A stretch of DNA of 64,000 bases from Curtobacterium sp. VKM Ac-1376. GTDB taxonomy: Bacteria > Actinomycetota > Actinomycetes > Actinomycetales > Microbacteriaceae. Below are positions 1 to 8,203 of the stretch, one piece after another. The DNA lies in NCBI RefSeq assembly GCF_015351025.1, contig NZ_JADKRV010000011.1:1-64000 (forward strand). The letters run 5' to 3'. Within the stretch, counting starts at the first letter, position 1. Every line of letters starts with the position of its first letter. Under the pieces are notes generated by a model. It saw only the letters and a program-made list of their open reading frames with translations, did not search any database and had not been told where the DNA came from. The translations under genes and the position numbers were made by a program.

Positions 1-2
1 GC

Positions 3-77
3 TACCGCACCCCGGCAGAAGCATTCGAGCAGCTACTCTCGGACCCGAAACAACCACCCGTTGCAACGACCCCTTGA
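3..77 (+). CDS. C-terminal end of an IS30-family transposase (cut by window edge)
   Basis: Only the last 24 residues are visible, beginning YRTPAEAFEQLLSD and ending VATTP before TGA. IS30-family DDE transposases commonly end in an R-P-R-K-T-L-G-x-x-T-P-A-E-A-F tail, and this fragment matches its final part. The terminal inverted repeat is not obvious in the following 90 bp. It suggests that an insertion sequence forms the left border of this accessory region. Whether the transposase is intact cannot be told from this window. Confidence 0.6.
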   Translation, partial: YRTPAEAFEQLLSDPKQPPVATTP

Positions 78-168
78 GACCGCCCATCGGCTATCGAGAC
101 GGGTACAGGGGCTTCGTCGCAATGGGTTCTACCGACGAGGTCTGTGCTCAAGCTGGCGCGGTCAGTCG

Positions 169-792
169 TTACCGGTACCACTCCTCGTCGATGCTGATGA
201 GCCGTGACGGGTGGAGCGCGTCACCGAGGCCGTAGAAACGCTGGAAGTTCATGATCAGTGGACGCCACCGGTCTGGATCGACCCGGTGGGCCGTTCCACG
301 CATGCGGATCGAGTCGTGCACGTGGACACGGCTGATCGCGGCTTCGAACACGAAGGTCCCGTCGTCGTGAGTGAGCGATCGTGAGTGCACGATGTGGGCC
401 TCGAGATTCACTGGGCACTCGTCGATCCGTTCCGCACGGACAGTGTCCCCGGGTCGGCCGTGAAGGCCCGCGTGACGGAGCTTGTCCGCTTCGTGGCGAT
501 ACCCGACATCGGCTTTACCGGCGGGAACGGGGGATCGGCCCGTGGTGAGGGCGAGCGTGTCCACCGCGGTCACGAGGTCGACGGACGGAAGGTTGATGAC
601 GCATTCGCCGGTGGCGAGCAAGTTCTGGGCAGTCTGAGACCGGCTTCCCATCCCGAGTACGGCGGTCTGTCCGAGCCAGAAGATCGAGGACATGGGGGCG
701 GTGTTCGTTGTGCCGTCGTCGGCGATGGTGCTCAGTAGTACGACGGGAGTGCCGAAGTAGAGGATGGCAGGGTCGATGAGGCTGTGCTCCAT
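169..792 (-). CDS. flavin reductase-like (FMN-binding split barrel) protein
   Basis: The 207-residue protein starts MEHSLIDPAILYFGTPVVLLST, a typical opening of the flavoredoxin/flavin-reductase-like family, which binds FMN in a split barrel. A middle segment (TAPMSSIFWLGQTAVLGMG, then TAQNLLATGECVINLP) follows the usual pattern of substrate loop and helix. The ATG at 792 was preferred over the far upstream ATG because conserved sequence begins exactly there; the upstream extension is arginine-rich and lacks domain character. It diverges from the MFS gene at 1036, with about 240 bp between them that must hold both promoters. The substrate cannot be inferred. Confidence 0.72.
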   Translation of the reverse strand: MEHSLIDPAILYFGTPVVLLSTIADDGTTNTAPMSSIFWLGQTAVLGMGSRSQTAQNLLATGECVINLPSVDLVTAVDTLALTTGRSPVPAGKADVGYRHEADKLRHAGLHGRPGDTVRAERIDECPVNLEAHIVHSRSLTHDDGTFVFEAAISRVHVHDSIRMRGTAHRVDPDRWRPLIMNFQRFYGLGDALHPSRLISIDEEWYR

Positions 793-1035
793 GGGGCGCT
801 TTCTGTCAGGGCGTCGCAGCGGTCGCGAGCTCCAAGTCAGCTTCGTGATCGGCGGTCGTGGTCGCTGGCGGATTTCCGACATCGCAGCGTGCGAGCAACT
901 GCGCCCGGTGGAGGATCCGCCATCGGGACGTCGACACGACCGGCTTCGTATGCGTACGATCGGCGCAGCCGGCGCTTCCGTCGGCGCATGGGGAGTGTGT
1001 CTCCCGGGTGGGTGGGCTCCGTTTGTGGAGCTCAC

Positions 1036-2205
1036 ATGGCTGTCGTCTATCGGCGTCTCCTGGCGGACCGTCCCTTCGCGGCCGGCGTCGGATCGGTCGC
1101 CCTCTCGGCCGTCGCGCTCGGGATGATCCCCCTGTCGCTGATCCTGTCCTCCGGCGAGTCCCTGGTTGCCGGGGCCTTTGCCGCGGGCGTTTTCGGGCTG
1201 GCGAATGCGGTGGGCGTCCCGATCCAGGGGGCGCTGATGGCTCGGATTCCTGCGCGTTGGGTCGTGGGCACCAGCACGGGTGTCAGCTGCGTTTTCATGC
1301 TCGTGGTCGCAGCGGCGCCGGGGTCGGTGGCGCAGCCGGTCTTCCTTGCTGGAGCCGGGGTGTCGTTCCCGGCTCTGGCTGCAGCGCTTCGAGCATCGAT
1401 CCCGCGCTTGTTCTCGGAGCCCGAGGAACGCTCCGGTGCCTACGCGCTACTCTCGGTCGCGTTCCAGGCAGGACTCGCGGTCGGACCAGTGGCGGCGAGC
1501 CTCCTCGCAACCTCGGCGACTCGACGTCTGAGCTTCGTGATCGTCGCGGCGGTGATCGCGGCCGCGGGATTTCTGCTGGCGTTCTCGACGGACAGGACCG
1601 GGCCCTTGATCCGCTCCCGATCCCGTTCCTCGCTTCCGCTGGCCGGGGTAGCGACCTTCGGCCGGCTCCTCGCTATCGGCGGGCTGGTGAGCATGGCGAC
1701 GGGATCGCTGACCGTGATCGTGCCGGCGGTCGCATACGCGGTCGGGAGGCAAGGATTGGCGGGACCGGTGCTGGCGGCCCTGGCGCTTGGAGAAGCAGTC
1801 GGTGCACTTGTCTTCGGCGCGCGACCCGTGCTGGGCAGTCGGCGGGCGCAACTCATCACTGCTCTGGCGCTGACCGCGATCGGATACGCGGCATTGTCGC
1901 TCGTTACTGACCAGCTCGCTCTTGTCGCTGTCTTGGTGTTCATCGCCGGGGCGCTGTCGAGCCCGGTGACGATCCTCCTATCCGCAGCGCTCGATGACGT
2001 CGTACCACAGCGGATGATCGCCAGCGCGTACGGCCTGATCGTCGTGGCTGCTGTCGGTGGCGCTGCTCTCGGAACGAGTTGGGCAGGCCTCATCGTCGGG
2101 AGCTCGGCCGGCGCTGCCGGCGCAGCGATCGTGGCCACCATAGGAGTCGCAGTCGCGGCGGCGCTTGCCGTTCCTCGCTTCAAGTCGCGAACGAAGTCGC
2201 AGTAA
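1036..2205 (+). CDS. MFS transporter, probable small-molecule exporter
   Basis: The 389-residue protein is almost entirely hydrophobic, with roughly twelve Gly/Ala-rich membrane segments, as in major facilitator transporters. The ATG at 1036 is preceded by GGAG five bases upstream; upstream in-frame starts add an Arg-rich tail with no family character. The N-terminus (VYRRLLADRPFAAG..LGMIPLSLIL) closely resembles that of the MFS protein at 21001 (GYRMLLRDRR..LGMFPVAVVL), so the two are paralogues. It converges with the Nudix gene, with 8 bp between the stop codons. The cargo is unknown. Confidence 0.8.
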   Translation: MAVVYRRLLADRPFAAGVGSVALSAVALGMIPLSLILSSGESLVAGAFAAGVFGLANAVGVPIQGALMARIPARWVVGTSTGVSCVFMLVVAAAPGSVAQPVFLAGAGVSFPALAAALRASIPRLFSEPEERSGAYALLSVAFQAGLAVGPVAASLLATSATRRLSFVIVAAVIAAAGFLLAFSTDRTGPLIRSRSRSSLPLAGVATFGRLLAIGGLVSMATGSLTVIVPAVAYAVGRQGLAGPVLAALALGEAVGALVFGARPVLGSRRAQLITALALTAIGYAALSLVTDQLALVAVLVFIAGALSSPVTILLSAALDDVVPQRMIASAYGLIVVAAVGGAALGTSWAGLIVGSSAGAAGAAIVATIGVAVAAALAVPRFKSRTKSQ

Positions 2206-2213
2206 ACCATCCC

Positions 2214-2615
2214 TCAGCGGCGCGCCTCGAGGACTAGCTTGACCGCTTCCCTCGCCGCTTCCGGCACCAAGGGGATGTGCGCGAGCAAGCCCAGTTCCAC
2301 CCACCTCGGCTCGTACTGGTTCAGTTCCGAGGCACGGTCGATCTCTGGACCCCCGAGTTCCAACGGACCAGGACACACTTGCGCCACGAAGTAAGCCGCG
2401 GGAACGGCGCTATCCACTGGTACGTCGAGCAGGTCGCCGATGCTCGCATCAAGGCCCGTCTCCTCACGCAACTCGCGCTGACACGCTTCGCGGAGGCTCT
2501 CTCCTTCCTCGACCCCACCACCAGGAAGCACACAGTAGTGACGACCGTTCTTCAACCGATCGATGACGAGCAGGCTCTCGTCTCGGACGACGACGGCCGC
2601 TGACCTGATCCGCAT
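2214..2615 (-). CDS. Nudix hydrolase
   Basis: The 133-residue single-domain protein carries a complete Nudix box at about residues 33-55: GGGVEEGES, then REACQRELREETGL, matching G-x5-E-x7-R-E-U-x-E-E-x-G-U. The glutamates of REEETG-type boxes bind the divalent metal used to cleave nucleoside-diphosphate-linked substrates. Length is normal for the family. Substrate specificity is not readable. The start lies at the beginning of the first beta strand (MRIRSAAVVVRDESLLVID), which leaves no room for an N-terminal extension domain. Confidence 0.85.
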   Translation of the reverse strand: MRIRSAAVVVRDESLLVIDRLKNGRHYCVLPGGGVEEGESLREACQRELREETGLDASIGDLLDVPVDSAVPAAYFVAQVCPGPLELGGPEIDRASELNQYEPRWVELGLLAHIPLVPEAAREAVKLVLEARR

Positions 2616-2705
2616 CCAGCTAGCTCACCACGAAACGCCTGGCCATGTGCCACAGCCCGGCATCTAGGTGCCTCGATTGACGATCGGTCACCGGGCGTGT
2701 GCTGC

Positions 2706-3608
2706 CTACCTGAGCCGAAGGCGCTGCTTGATGAACAGGGCTGCCCGGTCGATTGCTTCGTCGGCTTCGTCGAGGAGTCCGACGAACGCGGGGAACACGT
2801 GCGGTACGCCGGCAACGACGTCGAGGATCACGTCCACCTCGGCAGCGCGTGCTCGGTCGGCAAGCCGGACGGCGTCGTCGAGCAGGAGTTCGTTCGTCCC
2901 GACCTGCAGGAGCATCGGTGGGAACCCCCGGAGGTCGGCGTGCACCGCTGGAGCGAGCAGCGGCTGCTCCGGGTCCTGACCATCGAGGTACAGGGCACCC
3001 GTGCGCTCCATCCCGGCGCGGGTGAAGAGCGGGTCGGTGCCCTCCTTCGACGTCATCGATGCACCGGTACGCGTGTGGTCGAGTCCGGGTGAGAACGCGA
3101 CGATCCCTGCGGGGACGGGGAGCCCGGCGTCGCGAGCGGCGATCGTCGTCGTGACTGCGAGACCGCCTCCTGCGGAATCGCCCGCGAGCACGATGCTCGC
3201 TGCGTCGACGTCGTGATCGAGCAGGTCTCGGTAGGCGGAGAGGCAGTCGTCGATGGCCGCTGGGAACGGGTGCTCCGGAGCGAGCCGGTAGTCGACCGAG
3301 ACCGCTGGCACACCTGTGCGTTCCACGAGGTGCGCGGTCAGCGCCATCGCGGTCTCGGGCGACCCGAGCGAGAACGATCCACCGTGCAGGTACAAGATGG
3401 TGCCGGGACGCGCGTCAGCGCTCGGTTCGATGCGGACAGCGCCTCGGCCGCCGAGTTCGATCGACGTCCGCGTGACGCCGTCGGGGACGGGGAACTGGCT
3501 CATGAAGTGCGCGAATCCCTGCCGCATCTGCTCGACCGGTACCGGACCGCTGGCCTGCGGCGCTGCCCGGAGCATGTCGTCGAGTGCCTGTCGTTGTTCT
3601 CCGCTCAC
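2706..3608 (-). CDS. alpha/beta hydrolase, hormone-sensitive-lipase-type esterase
   Basis: The 300-residue protein has the oxyanion-hole motif HGGSFSLGS (about residue 72), the nucleophile elbow GDSAGGG (about residue 143) and a late Asp/His pair (DVVAGVPHVFPAF), as in family IV carboxylesterases. The GTG start at 3608 is chosen because GGGAGGA lies six bases upstream; the longer ATG frame would run through the shared operator. It diverges from the MarR regulator at 3667. The two probably form a repressor and its controlled enzyme, as is common for MarR-adjacent hydrolases. Confidence 0.82.
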   Translation of the reverse strand: MSGEQRQALDDMLRAAPQASGPVPVEQMRQGFAHFMSQFPVPDGVTRTSIELGGRGAVRIEPSADARPGTILYLHGGSFSLGSPETAMALTAHLVERTGVPAVSVDYRLAPEHPFPAAIDDCLSAYRDLLDHDVDAASIVLAGDSAGGGLAVTTTIAARDAGLPVPAGIVAFSPGLDHTRTGASMTSKEGTDPLFTRAGMERTGALYLDGQDPEQPLLAPAVHADLRGFPPMLLQVGTNELLLDDAVRLADRARAAEVDVILDVVAGVPHVFPAFVGLLDEADEAIDRAALFIKQRLRLR

Positions 3609-3629
3609 GGTGCTCCTCCCGCCGGGCCG

Positions 3630-3678
3630 TTTGGTTGCCGCGGCATGCAAATGTAGACTGTATGCCGTGGCAACCAAA
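3630..3678. promoter_or_regulatory. mirrored MarR operator with two divergent promoters
   Basis: Two 18-bp arms (3630-3647 and 3661-3678) form an inverted repeat with one mismatch. Each arm contains a near-palindromic core: TGCCGCGGCA on the left, TGCCGTGGCA on the right, 31 bp apart (three helical turns). On the plus strand TTGGTT (3631-3636), a 17-bp spacer and TAGACT (3654-3659) lie seven bases before the GTG of the MarR gene, which suggests a leaderless mRNA. On the minus strand TTGGTT (3678-3673), 16 bp and TACATT serve the esterase. Bound repressor would cover both -35 boxes. Confidence 0.72.
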
Positions 3679-4137
3679 ACGGCAAGCGATGATCTCGTTC
3701 AGTTCTTCGACGACCTGGTTCGAGCCGAGACGCGGCTCTACAACGCACTGAGTGACACCCTGCGTCGCGAGCACGGCATCGTGGCGACGCAGTACGAGTT
3801 CCTCTGCTACTTCCGCGACCACCCGGAGTCGCGGATCGCAGACGTCGCCACGAACTTCGCTGCCGGGGTCGGAGCGATTAGCAAGGGGGTGGATCGACTT
3901 GCTGCGCGCGGCTGGGTCGATCGCCGACCGAATCCCGCAGATGGACGATCGACTCTTGTGTCCTTGACCTACACGGGTGCCGCGCTCGTCGCTGCGGCAG
4001 AGGTGACGTTCCGTCGCCGCCTTGCCGAACTCGCCGCCCGGACTGTCGACGACGATCAGATGGAGGCCGCCGGCGCGGTCCTCCACACACTCCGAGCCAG
4101 TCTGGAGCGTGACCGGCTCGGCCTGCCCGTCGGATGA
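3667..4137 (+). CDS. MarR-family transcriptional regulator
   Basis: The 156-residue protein has the MarR layout: an N-terminal helix (VQFFDDLVRAETRLYNAL), the HTH (IADVATNFAAGVGAISKGVDRLAARG) and the wing ending in DRRPNPADGRSTLVSLT, where D-x-R motifs are a MarR hallmark. A GTG start at 3667 fits a leaderless promoter whose -10 box ends seven bases upstream. The start codon itself lies inside the right arm of the inverted repeat, so autoregulation is likely. The inducing ligand may be a substrate of the divergent esterase. Confidence 0.85.
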   Translation: MATKTASDDLVQFFDDLVRAETRLYNALSDTLRREHGIVATQYEFLCYFRDHPESRIADVATNFAAGVGAISKGVDRLAARGWVDRRPNPADGRSTLVSLTYTGAALVAAAEVTFRRRLAELAARTVDDDQMEAAGAVLHTLRASLERDRLGLPVG

Positions 4138-4623
4138 CGCCAGTCACCAGCCCTGCGCCGCACCGTCTCGGGTGGTGTCCGGTAGCTGGTCGTTGGCCGG
4201 GCACTTCGCTGTCTAGGGGATGTCAGCCGTTCCGTCCTGGGAAGCACGGAGGAGTTCCGTCGCACATAGGTGGTCCGCAGCCAATCTCACTTCAGGTGCG
4301 CCATACGGACGGACCGCCAGCTCGGTCCTCGCACGACCCACCCCCGCGGGTCGTCGTTCAAATCGTTGGATGCCGCCGGAACCGTCCTCGCTGGAGGATG
4401 CGTCGCGAGGCGCGGACGTACGCGAGCTCGAGAAGCCATCGCCCGTGTATGTCTGGTTTCAGCTCCCAGTTCGGCTGATTCGCCGCAATGACGCGGTTAC
4501 TCGCAAAACATGACTCGTGACGCGGTCTGGGTGGAAGCGGGCCGTGGCGAGACGGGGAAGCCTGCGGCTCGGGTGGGACGGAGCTCGGTGCGGCACCGAG
4601 TTCTGAAATGAGCGCGAGTGTCC
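4138..4623. other. intergenic, no gene seen
   Basis: No open frame here has domain character, a credible ribosome site or a recognisable motif. The stretch separates the MarR gene from the end of the minus-strand operon at 4624. I see no tRNA, repeat or convincing terminator. Confidence 0.4.
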
Positions 4624-5658
4624 TCAACTCGGTAGGTTCCAGCGGAGGTCGTATCCGGTGTCGGCGAGGAACCAGAGCTGGTTGCGGACTTCGTTCAGCG
4701 CTTTGTTGTCGTCGTCGGTGCGGGTGTCGGCGCGGAGGAGTGTGTTGGCGGTGATGATGTCGTCGGTGCGGTCCCGGTAGCCGGCGGCTGTCGCGGTGGC
4801 GAAGATGGTTGGGTCGGCCGGGAGGACGAGTTCGGTCCCGGCACGCTCCTCGTTCTCGGGTTCGAATCCGAGGCTCGGCATGTCGATTTCGTTCGCGGTG
4901 AAGGCGACGAGCCGGTATGGCGTCGTCTTGCCGACAGTGATTGCCGGGTAACCGGGGCGACTCGAGATCCCTCGCCCGGAGATGAGACAGCCGGCGCTGA
5001 TGAGCCGCTCCGCCTGCTCCGGCAGCGGCAGGTCGGACCGCCATCTCGTTCTGATGCCGCCCGGTCCTGGATAGCAGGCGATGCTCCAGTCGACGAGGCC
5101 GCCGACCTTCCGGGACTCCCATCCGATGCTGGTGCGGTGCACGCGTTTCCCGAGCCGGGCGAGGGCGTCGTCCACCTGGCCGGGGCTGAGTTTGCCGCGG
5201 TGGACGAGTTGGTCGAAGGTGGCGCCGTTGACGGCGAGCATGCGGGCGACGGCGAAGGTGATGTAGATCGGTGCGGCGTCCTTCCACCGGTCGTGGACGC
5301 CGAGGACCTGCTTCCCGTGGACCCAGACGCGTCGGCGGTCGACGTTGACGAGCAGGACCGTCTCGGTCTGTTCCGCCAGTGCGATCTGCATTTGCATCAC
5401 CGTGTGAGGGGCGAGCAGGAGCAGCTCTGCGGGTGTGTCTGGTTCGCCGCGCGGGTTCCGGGTCGATGTCGGGAGGCGTGCGCGGCGTCCGTCGGCGAGG
5501 CGGATCGTGTCGTGGGACTCGACGACTGCGCGCAGGCCGGCGAGTTTGAGGACGGCGAGGGCATCGGTGAGGTCGGCCGTCTCGCCTAGCCCGTAGGGGA
5601 GGGTGATGTGCGGGCGGCCCGCGTATGCGTCGGCGACCCACTGCAGTGCGGGACCCAT
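4624..5658 (-). CDS. AbiEi-like winged-helix protein, paralogue B
   Basis: This 344-residue protein is a paralogue of the one at 7124-8137. Shared landmarks are an N-terminal LPYGLGET..DLTDALAVLKLAGL segment, a winged-helix-like stretch (ARMLAVNGATFDQLVHRGKL), GWESR..LVDWSIACYPGPGG near residue 200, and a C-terminal YDLRW. The order of a small alpha/beta domain, a winged helix and a late 'lP.DPTIF...' strand resembles AbiEi antitoxin/repressor proteins of type IV toxin-antitoxin systems. That assignment is from memory of the pattern and is tentative. No AbiEii nucleotidyltransferase toxin is present. The start ATG overlaps the previous stop as TGATG, so translation is coupled. Confidence 0.5.
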   Translation of the reverse strand: MGPALQWVADAYAGRPHITLPYGLGETADLTDALAVLKLAGLRAVVESHDTIRLADGRRARLPTSTRNPRGEPDTPAELLLLAPHTVMQMQIALAEQTETVLLVNVDRRRVWVHGKQVLGVHDRWKDAAPIYITFAVARMLAVNGATFDQLVHRGKLSPGQVDDALARLGKRVHRTSIGWESRKVGGLVDWSIACYPGPGGIRTRWRSDLPLPEQAERLISAGCLISGRGISSRPGYPAITVGKTTPYRLVAFTANEIDMPSLGFEPENEERAGTELVLPADPTIFATATAAGYRDRTDDIITANTLLRADTRTDDDNKALNEVRNQLWFLADTGYDLRWNLPS

Positions 5659-5918
5659 CAGCTGCGCTCGTCCGGGGTGTCGGGTCGGATGAGGGCGATG
5701 ATCCACCGGGCTTCGCCGAGAAACGGCTCCCACCCGTCGCGGGTGTCACCGTGTGCTGGTTCCCAGCGGTACCTGGCGTCGCTGTCGGTGCTACTGACGA
5801 GGACCTGCCGGTGCTCTGTGCTGGTCGGGTCGCGGAAGTACATGTGTCCGTGGGTGCCGGCCATGTCGAACGCGACGGTGAGCAGGAACAGCTCGGGTCG
5901 GGTGGTCACCGTCGCCAC
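5658..5918 (-). CDS. small protein of the AbiEi-like operon (shared-domain type)
   Basis: The 86-residue protein is unrecognised. Its opening LFLLTVAFD, a Gly in strand two, a VLV strand near residue 40 and a late Ala-rich helix (FLGEARWIIALIRP) can be aligned with the 102-residue protein at 6819-7127 (LQLVSLTLAFD..VLVDHADE..ETDRLMRFVL) and more weakly with the N-terminus of the 287-residue protein at 5906. It overlaps the upstream gene by 13 bases and the downstream gene by one, so it is translated within the operon. I infer a partner or adaptor subunit, with no catalytic residues evident. Confidence 0.5.
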   Translation of the reverse strand: MATVTTRPELFLLTVAFDMAGTHGHMYFRDPTSTEHRQVLVSSTDSDARYRWEPAHGDTRDGWEPFLGEARWIIALIRPDTPDERS

Positions 5919-6769
5919 CGCCGTCCGCGGAACAGGGCGATGACGGTCGCGAGTGGCCGGCCTTGCTGCATCCAGGCCAGCGGCGTGAGCGGCGCCTCGT
6001 CGACGCTGAGGAACTGCCGGGCTGTGGTCATGAACTCGGTCATCGCTGCCGCGTCGAGGAACGGCTGCGGGGCAGCCGCGAACAGCACATCAAGGCCGGG
6101 CAGGAGTACCGCCGGGTCACCGAACTCCGGGAGGGCGGGCTGGAGGAGTTGCCAGTCGGGGATGCGTTCTTCGCCGTTGAGGTCGAAGCTCGTCAGCCGG
6201 TTCGACCCGAACAGTTCCCCGACGTCGTCGATGCTGATCTGCAGCGCTGCCGCGGCTTCCGCTTCGGTGAGGGTCGTGTCCAGCAGGTGCCGGCGGATGC
6301 GGGCCTGTGTGGCCTGCCACCACTCCTCGGGCACGTCAGCGCCATCAGCAGGAGCGGCACCGGGTGCGTGTGGTATCTGGCGGCCTTTGTCGGTGTACGC
6401 CTGGAGCTGGTCGATGCTGATCTCACCCCGGGCGTACATCCACAACTGCCCTTGCCAGGGCATGTCATCCGGGAACCCTTCGAGGTAGCCGGAGTGGATG
6501 ACCTCCCGGACCGCTTTCTCCCGCTTCGCGATCTCGGACGCTGGGATGAGCAGGGTCTCGACGATGCGGTTCGCCTCCCGTGTTGCGGGGACGGTCAGGT
6601 CCGATAGGACCGTGTTGTGCTTGTCGTAGAGCTCGTACCCGGGCTCCTTCTCACTGTGTTCGATCATGATCCGCGCCATCGACGCTTCCGGATTCTCGGT
6701 GTCCTCGAGGAGGACATGCCCCCACAGGATCCGGTCGTTCGAGAGGTGCAGGGAAACCAGACGCATCAT
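5906..6769 (-). CDS. three-part protein: shared domain, VbhA-like helix, MbcA/ParS-like HTH
   Basis: 287 residues. Residues 1-80 (LVSLHLSND..IMIEHSEKEP..REANRIVETLLIPASE) align end to end with the 102-residue protein encoded just upstream. Residues about 85-130 (REKAVREVIHSGYLEGF, then YARGEISIDQLQAY) resemble the antitoxin VbhA-type segment, which usually ends in a GEIS-D-(E/Q)-L motif. Residues about 165-287 hold a helix-turn-helix (EAAAALQISIDDVGELFG) and a tail (LSVDEAPLTPLAWMQQGRP) like the toxin-binding part of Xre/MbcA/ParS antitoxins. The pieces suggest an antitoxin-like adaptor. No Fic, RES or other matching toxin lies in the operon. Confidence 0.5.
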   Translation of the reverse strand: MMRLVSLHLSNDRILWGHVLLEDTENPEASMARIMIEHSEKEPGYELYDKHNTVLSDLTVPATREANRIVETLLIPASEIAKREKAVREVIHSGYLEGFPDDMPWQGQLWMYARGEISIDQLQAYTDKGRQIPHAPGAAPADGADVPEEWWQATQARIRRHLLDTTLTEAEAAAALQISIDDVGELFGSNRLTSFDLNGEERIPDWQLLQPALPEFGDPAVLLPGLDVLFAAAPQPFLDAAAMTEFMTTARQFLSVDEAPLTPLAWMQQGRPLATVIALFRGRRWRR

Positions 6770-6818
6770 CAGCGGTACCTCCAGGAAGTTGTCAATAGGC
6801 GAGCGGCACCGGGGCGGG

Positions 6819-7127
6819 TCAGCTCGCCGGTGGGGTGGGTCGGGTTCGGCCGATGCGTTCCGGATGGTGGGTGAGGACGAACCGCATCAGGCGGTCCGTT
6901 TCCGCCATCGCCGCATCCGACACCTCGCTCCCAGTCGGGTCGGTGGTGGTGAGACGGAACCAAGGCACCTCGTCCGCGTGATCGACCAGAACCGTCGCCC
7001 ACGGTCCATCGAGATTGTTCGCCTGCGCGAAGATGGCGGCGCCAAAGAACCGGGCATCGTCGAACGCCAACGTCAGAGACACCAACTGCAACACCACGGG
7101 ACAGCACGCGTTCGCTTCGTCGGTCAT
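6819..7127 (-). CDS. small protein of the AbiEi-like operon (stand-alone shared domain)
   Basis: The 102-residue protein begins with a mixed strand segment LQLVSLTLAFDDARFFGAAIF, followed by ATVLVDHADEVPWFRL and a closing helix AAMAETDRLMRFVLTHHPE. The same architecture begins the 287-residue protein encoded 50 bp downstream and appears in the 86-residue protein at 5658, so one domain recurs at least three times in the operon. Its start overlaps the stop of the AbiEi-like gene by four bases (ATGA). No enzymatic motif is visible. Confidence 0.5.
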   Translation of the reverse strand: MTDEANACCPVVLQLVSLTLAFDDARFFGAAIFAQANNLDGPWATVLVDHADEVPWFRLTTTDPTGSEVSDAAMAETDRLMRFVLTHHPERIGRTRPTPPAS

Positions 7128-8137
7128 CGGACGTGCATCCAGCGAAGGTCGTAGGCGGCGTCGGCGCGGAAGTGCAGCAGCAGCCGCAACCCGTTCACCG
7201 CATCCGTGTGCGCGTCCGTGTACCCGTCCTGCCAGATCAGGGACGCGGTAATGAACTCATCGGTGCAGCAGCCCAGGTTCGGCGGCGACAGGACCGTCGT
7301 GTCCTGCGGGATGAGCACCTTCACCGTCGCCTCGTCCACACTAGCGGGCTCGTATCCGAGCGCTCCCATGTCGGGATGGACCGCGAAGAACGCCGTCAAC
7401 CGGTCCGGTGGTACCTCCGACCACGTCTGGTGCGCCGCCCACCGGTCCGACATCACCCCGCCCAGCGCGATCAGCTCATCCGCCTGCTCGTCGAGCGTCG
7501 CGGTGCGCTTCCAGCAGGTGCGGATCCCGCCAGGGCCCGGGTACGCGGCGAGGATCCAGTCGATGAGAGCGGACCGGTTTCGGGCTTCCCACCCGAGAGG
7601 CGTGTGGACCACGTGCTCGCCGAGCGTCAGCAGGGCGGCGCGAACATGCTCGACCGGCTGCCCGGTGCGCGCTGCGACCTCGTTGGTACCACCGCCGTCG
7701 ACGGTGATGGTGCGGGCGATGGCGAACACGTTCCGCCATCCCGGCGTCGCGTCCCGTTGCATCGACGACCCAGTCACCTGCCTGCCGTCCGCCCACACGC
7801 GTTGCCGTTTCCCATTCACCACGACCAGGTCCGGGTACCGCCGAGCCAGCGACAGCACCCCTCCTTCCGAGCCGCCAGGCAGGACGATCAGGTCCGCGTC
7901 GCGACTGTCCGGTGTGCCGTCAGTGATGGTGGTCGTCGGGTCCGGTGTCGACAGGAACCCGGTTCGGCCGTCCTCGAACCGGAGCCGGTCGAACGCCTCA
8001 ACCTTGGCGGGCATGCCGGCCGCGGCTAGTGCGGTCAGCGTCTGAGTGATGTCGATCGTCCACCCAAGCCCAAACGGCAACGACAGAATCGACTGCCCCT
8101 GCCGGATGTCCTGAACCCACTGCCGACCTGTCATCAT
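7124..8137 (-). CDS. AbiEi-like winged-helix protein, paralogue A
   Basis: 337 residues, paralogous to the product of 4624-5658. It shows LPFGLGWTIDITQTLTALAAAGM, a winged-helix-like region (RTITVDGGGTNEVAARTG, then VEHVRAALLTLGEHV), GWEARNRSALIDWILAAYPGPGG, a KVLIPQDTTVL strand and a terminal YDLRW. The middle and C-terminal pattern is what I would expect of an AbiEi-type antitoxin, which binds DNA and represses its own operon. GAGGT lies four bases before ATG 8137. Two AbiEi-like copies without an AbiEii toxin is unusual, so the role may not be type IV toxin-antitoxin at all. Confidence 0.5.
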   Translation of the reverse strand: MMTGRQWVQDIRQGQSILSLPFGLGWTIDITQTLTALAAAGMPAKVEAFDRLRFEDGRTGFLSTPDPTTTITDGTPDSRDADLIVLPGGSEGGVLSLARRYPDLVVVNGKRQRVWADGRQVTGSSMQRDATPGWRNVFAIARTITVDGGGTNEVAARTGQPVEHVRAALLTLGEHVVHTPLGWEARNRSALIDWILAAYPGPGGIRTCWKRTATLDEQADELIALGGVMSDRWAAHQTWSEVPPDRLTAFFAVHPDMGALGYEPASVDEATVKVLIPQDTTVLSPPNLGCCTDEFITASLIWQDGYTDAHTDAVNGLRLLLHFRADAAYDLRWMHVR

Positions 8138-8203
8138 GCATACCTCGTAGGCGACGACTCGGCCAGCTGCGCCGGCATCGGTTCCAGCGGCGGCCTCTGC
8201 CGG

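Noticed and set aside
4358..5749. A 463-residue minus-strand frame overlapping the AbiEi-like gene
   Set aside because: It is extremely Arg/Pro-rich and is the out-of-frame shadow of the 4624-5658 gene. The latter has a paralogue at 7124 and an operon-style overlapped start.
4624..8137. Calling the operon a type IV AbiE toxin-antitoxin system
   Set aside because: No AbiEii-type nucleotidyltransferase (G-S-x-R-x-x-x-D pattern) is encoded nearby, and two AbiEi-like copies occur with unrelated partners.
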